From assembly GCA_905195085.1 (NCBI GenBank), contig CAJJUK010000024.1, positions 1-23,577 of the forward strand: a stretch of 23,577 nucleotides of DNA. The letters run 5' to 3'. Under the pieces are notes generated by a model, which saw only the letters and a program-made list of their open reading frames with translations, did not search any database and was not told the DNA's origin. This document shows, one piece after another, positions 23,574-23,577 of this stretch (within the stretch, counting starts at the first letter, position 1; each line of letters opens with the position of its first letter). The translations under genes and the position numbers were made by a program. Source of the DNA: an uncultured Christensenella sp. GTDB lineage: Bacteria; Bacillota; Clostridia; Christensenellales; UBA1242.

Positions 23574-23577
23574 AAAT

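Overview
The window comes from an AT-rich, low-GC Gram-positive genome, most likely an anaerobic, probably gut-associated Clostridia (Bacillota). Four things point there: strong AGGAGG-type ribosome sites on most genes, Sec/Lgt-type lipoproteins, an anaerobic pyruvate formate-lyase pair, and the yabP-yabQ sporulation pair. No tRNA, rRNA, transposase, integrase or CRISPR array was seen. The genus cannot be named from sequence alone.

Layout. Positions 1-731 hold two minus-strand genes: a partial PH-like protein and a tiny cysteine-rich protein. Positions 920-2918 hold two plus-strand lipoprotein genes, each with its own promoter, with near-identical signal peptides. The second lipoprotein carries an internal duplication. 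A back-to-back terminator separates them from a minus-strand short-chain dehydrogenase (2971-3762).

The centre of interest is 3883-12764: eight tightly packed plus-strand genes, with one clear extended -10 promoter in front and one strong terminator behind. In order they are (1) an SPFH-like protein with two zinc ribbons, (2) a small single-pass membrane protein, (3) a small TPR-like protein, (4) and (5) two short helical proteins built like ESCRT-III/Snf7 subunits, (6) a Ppx/GppA-like protein of the actin/Hsp70/sugar kinase fold, (7) an AAA ATPase built like Vps4 (MIT-like N-terminus, KWVG pore loop, Vps4-type C-terminal helix), and (8) a 1269-residue protein with zinc ribbon, TPR, degenerate TIR-like domain, long helical repeats, three membrane spans and an outward-facing GLUG-repeat domain. 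I infer a bacterial membrane-remodelling or envelope-stress system in which an SPFH scaffold, ESCRT-III-like polymer subunits and a Vps4-like remodeller work together under a membrane-spanning sensor. Family assignments for (4) and (5) rest on architecture rather than strong motifs and need structure prediction.

Downstream, 12785-16839 is a MarR-regulated heterodimeric ABC exporter with a palindromic operator in its promoter. A small exported protein of unknown function follows (16900-17475). Next come pflB-pflA (17690-20634), which make formate and acetyl-CoA from pyruvate, and a CvpA-family membrane protein. The minus-strand cluster 21372-22196 is yabP, yabQ and a small membrane protein in the usual divIC position. 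The window ends with an S4-containing RluA-type pseudouridine synthase that looks leaderless, and a divergent ferritin-like helical protein.
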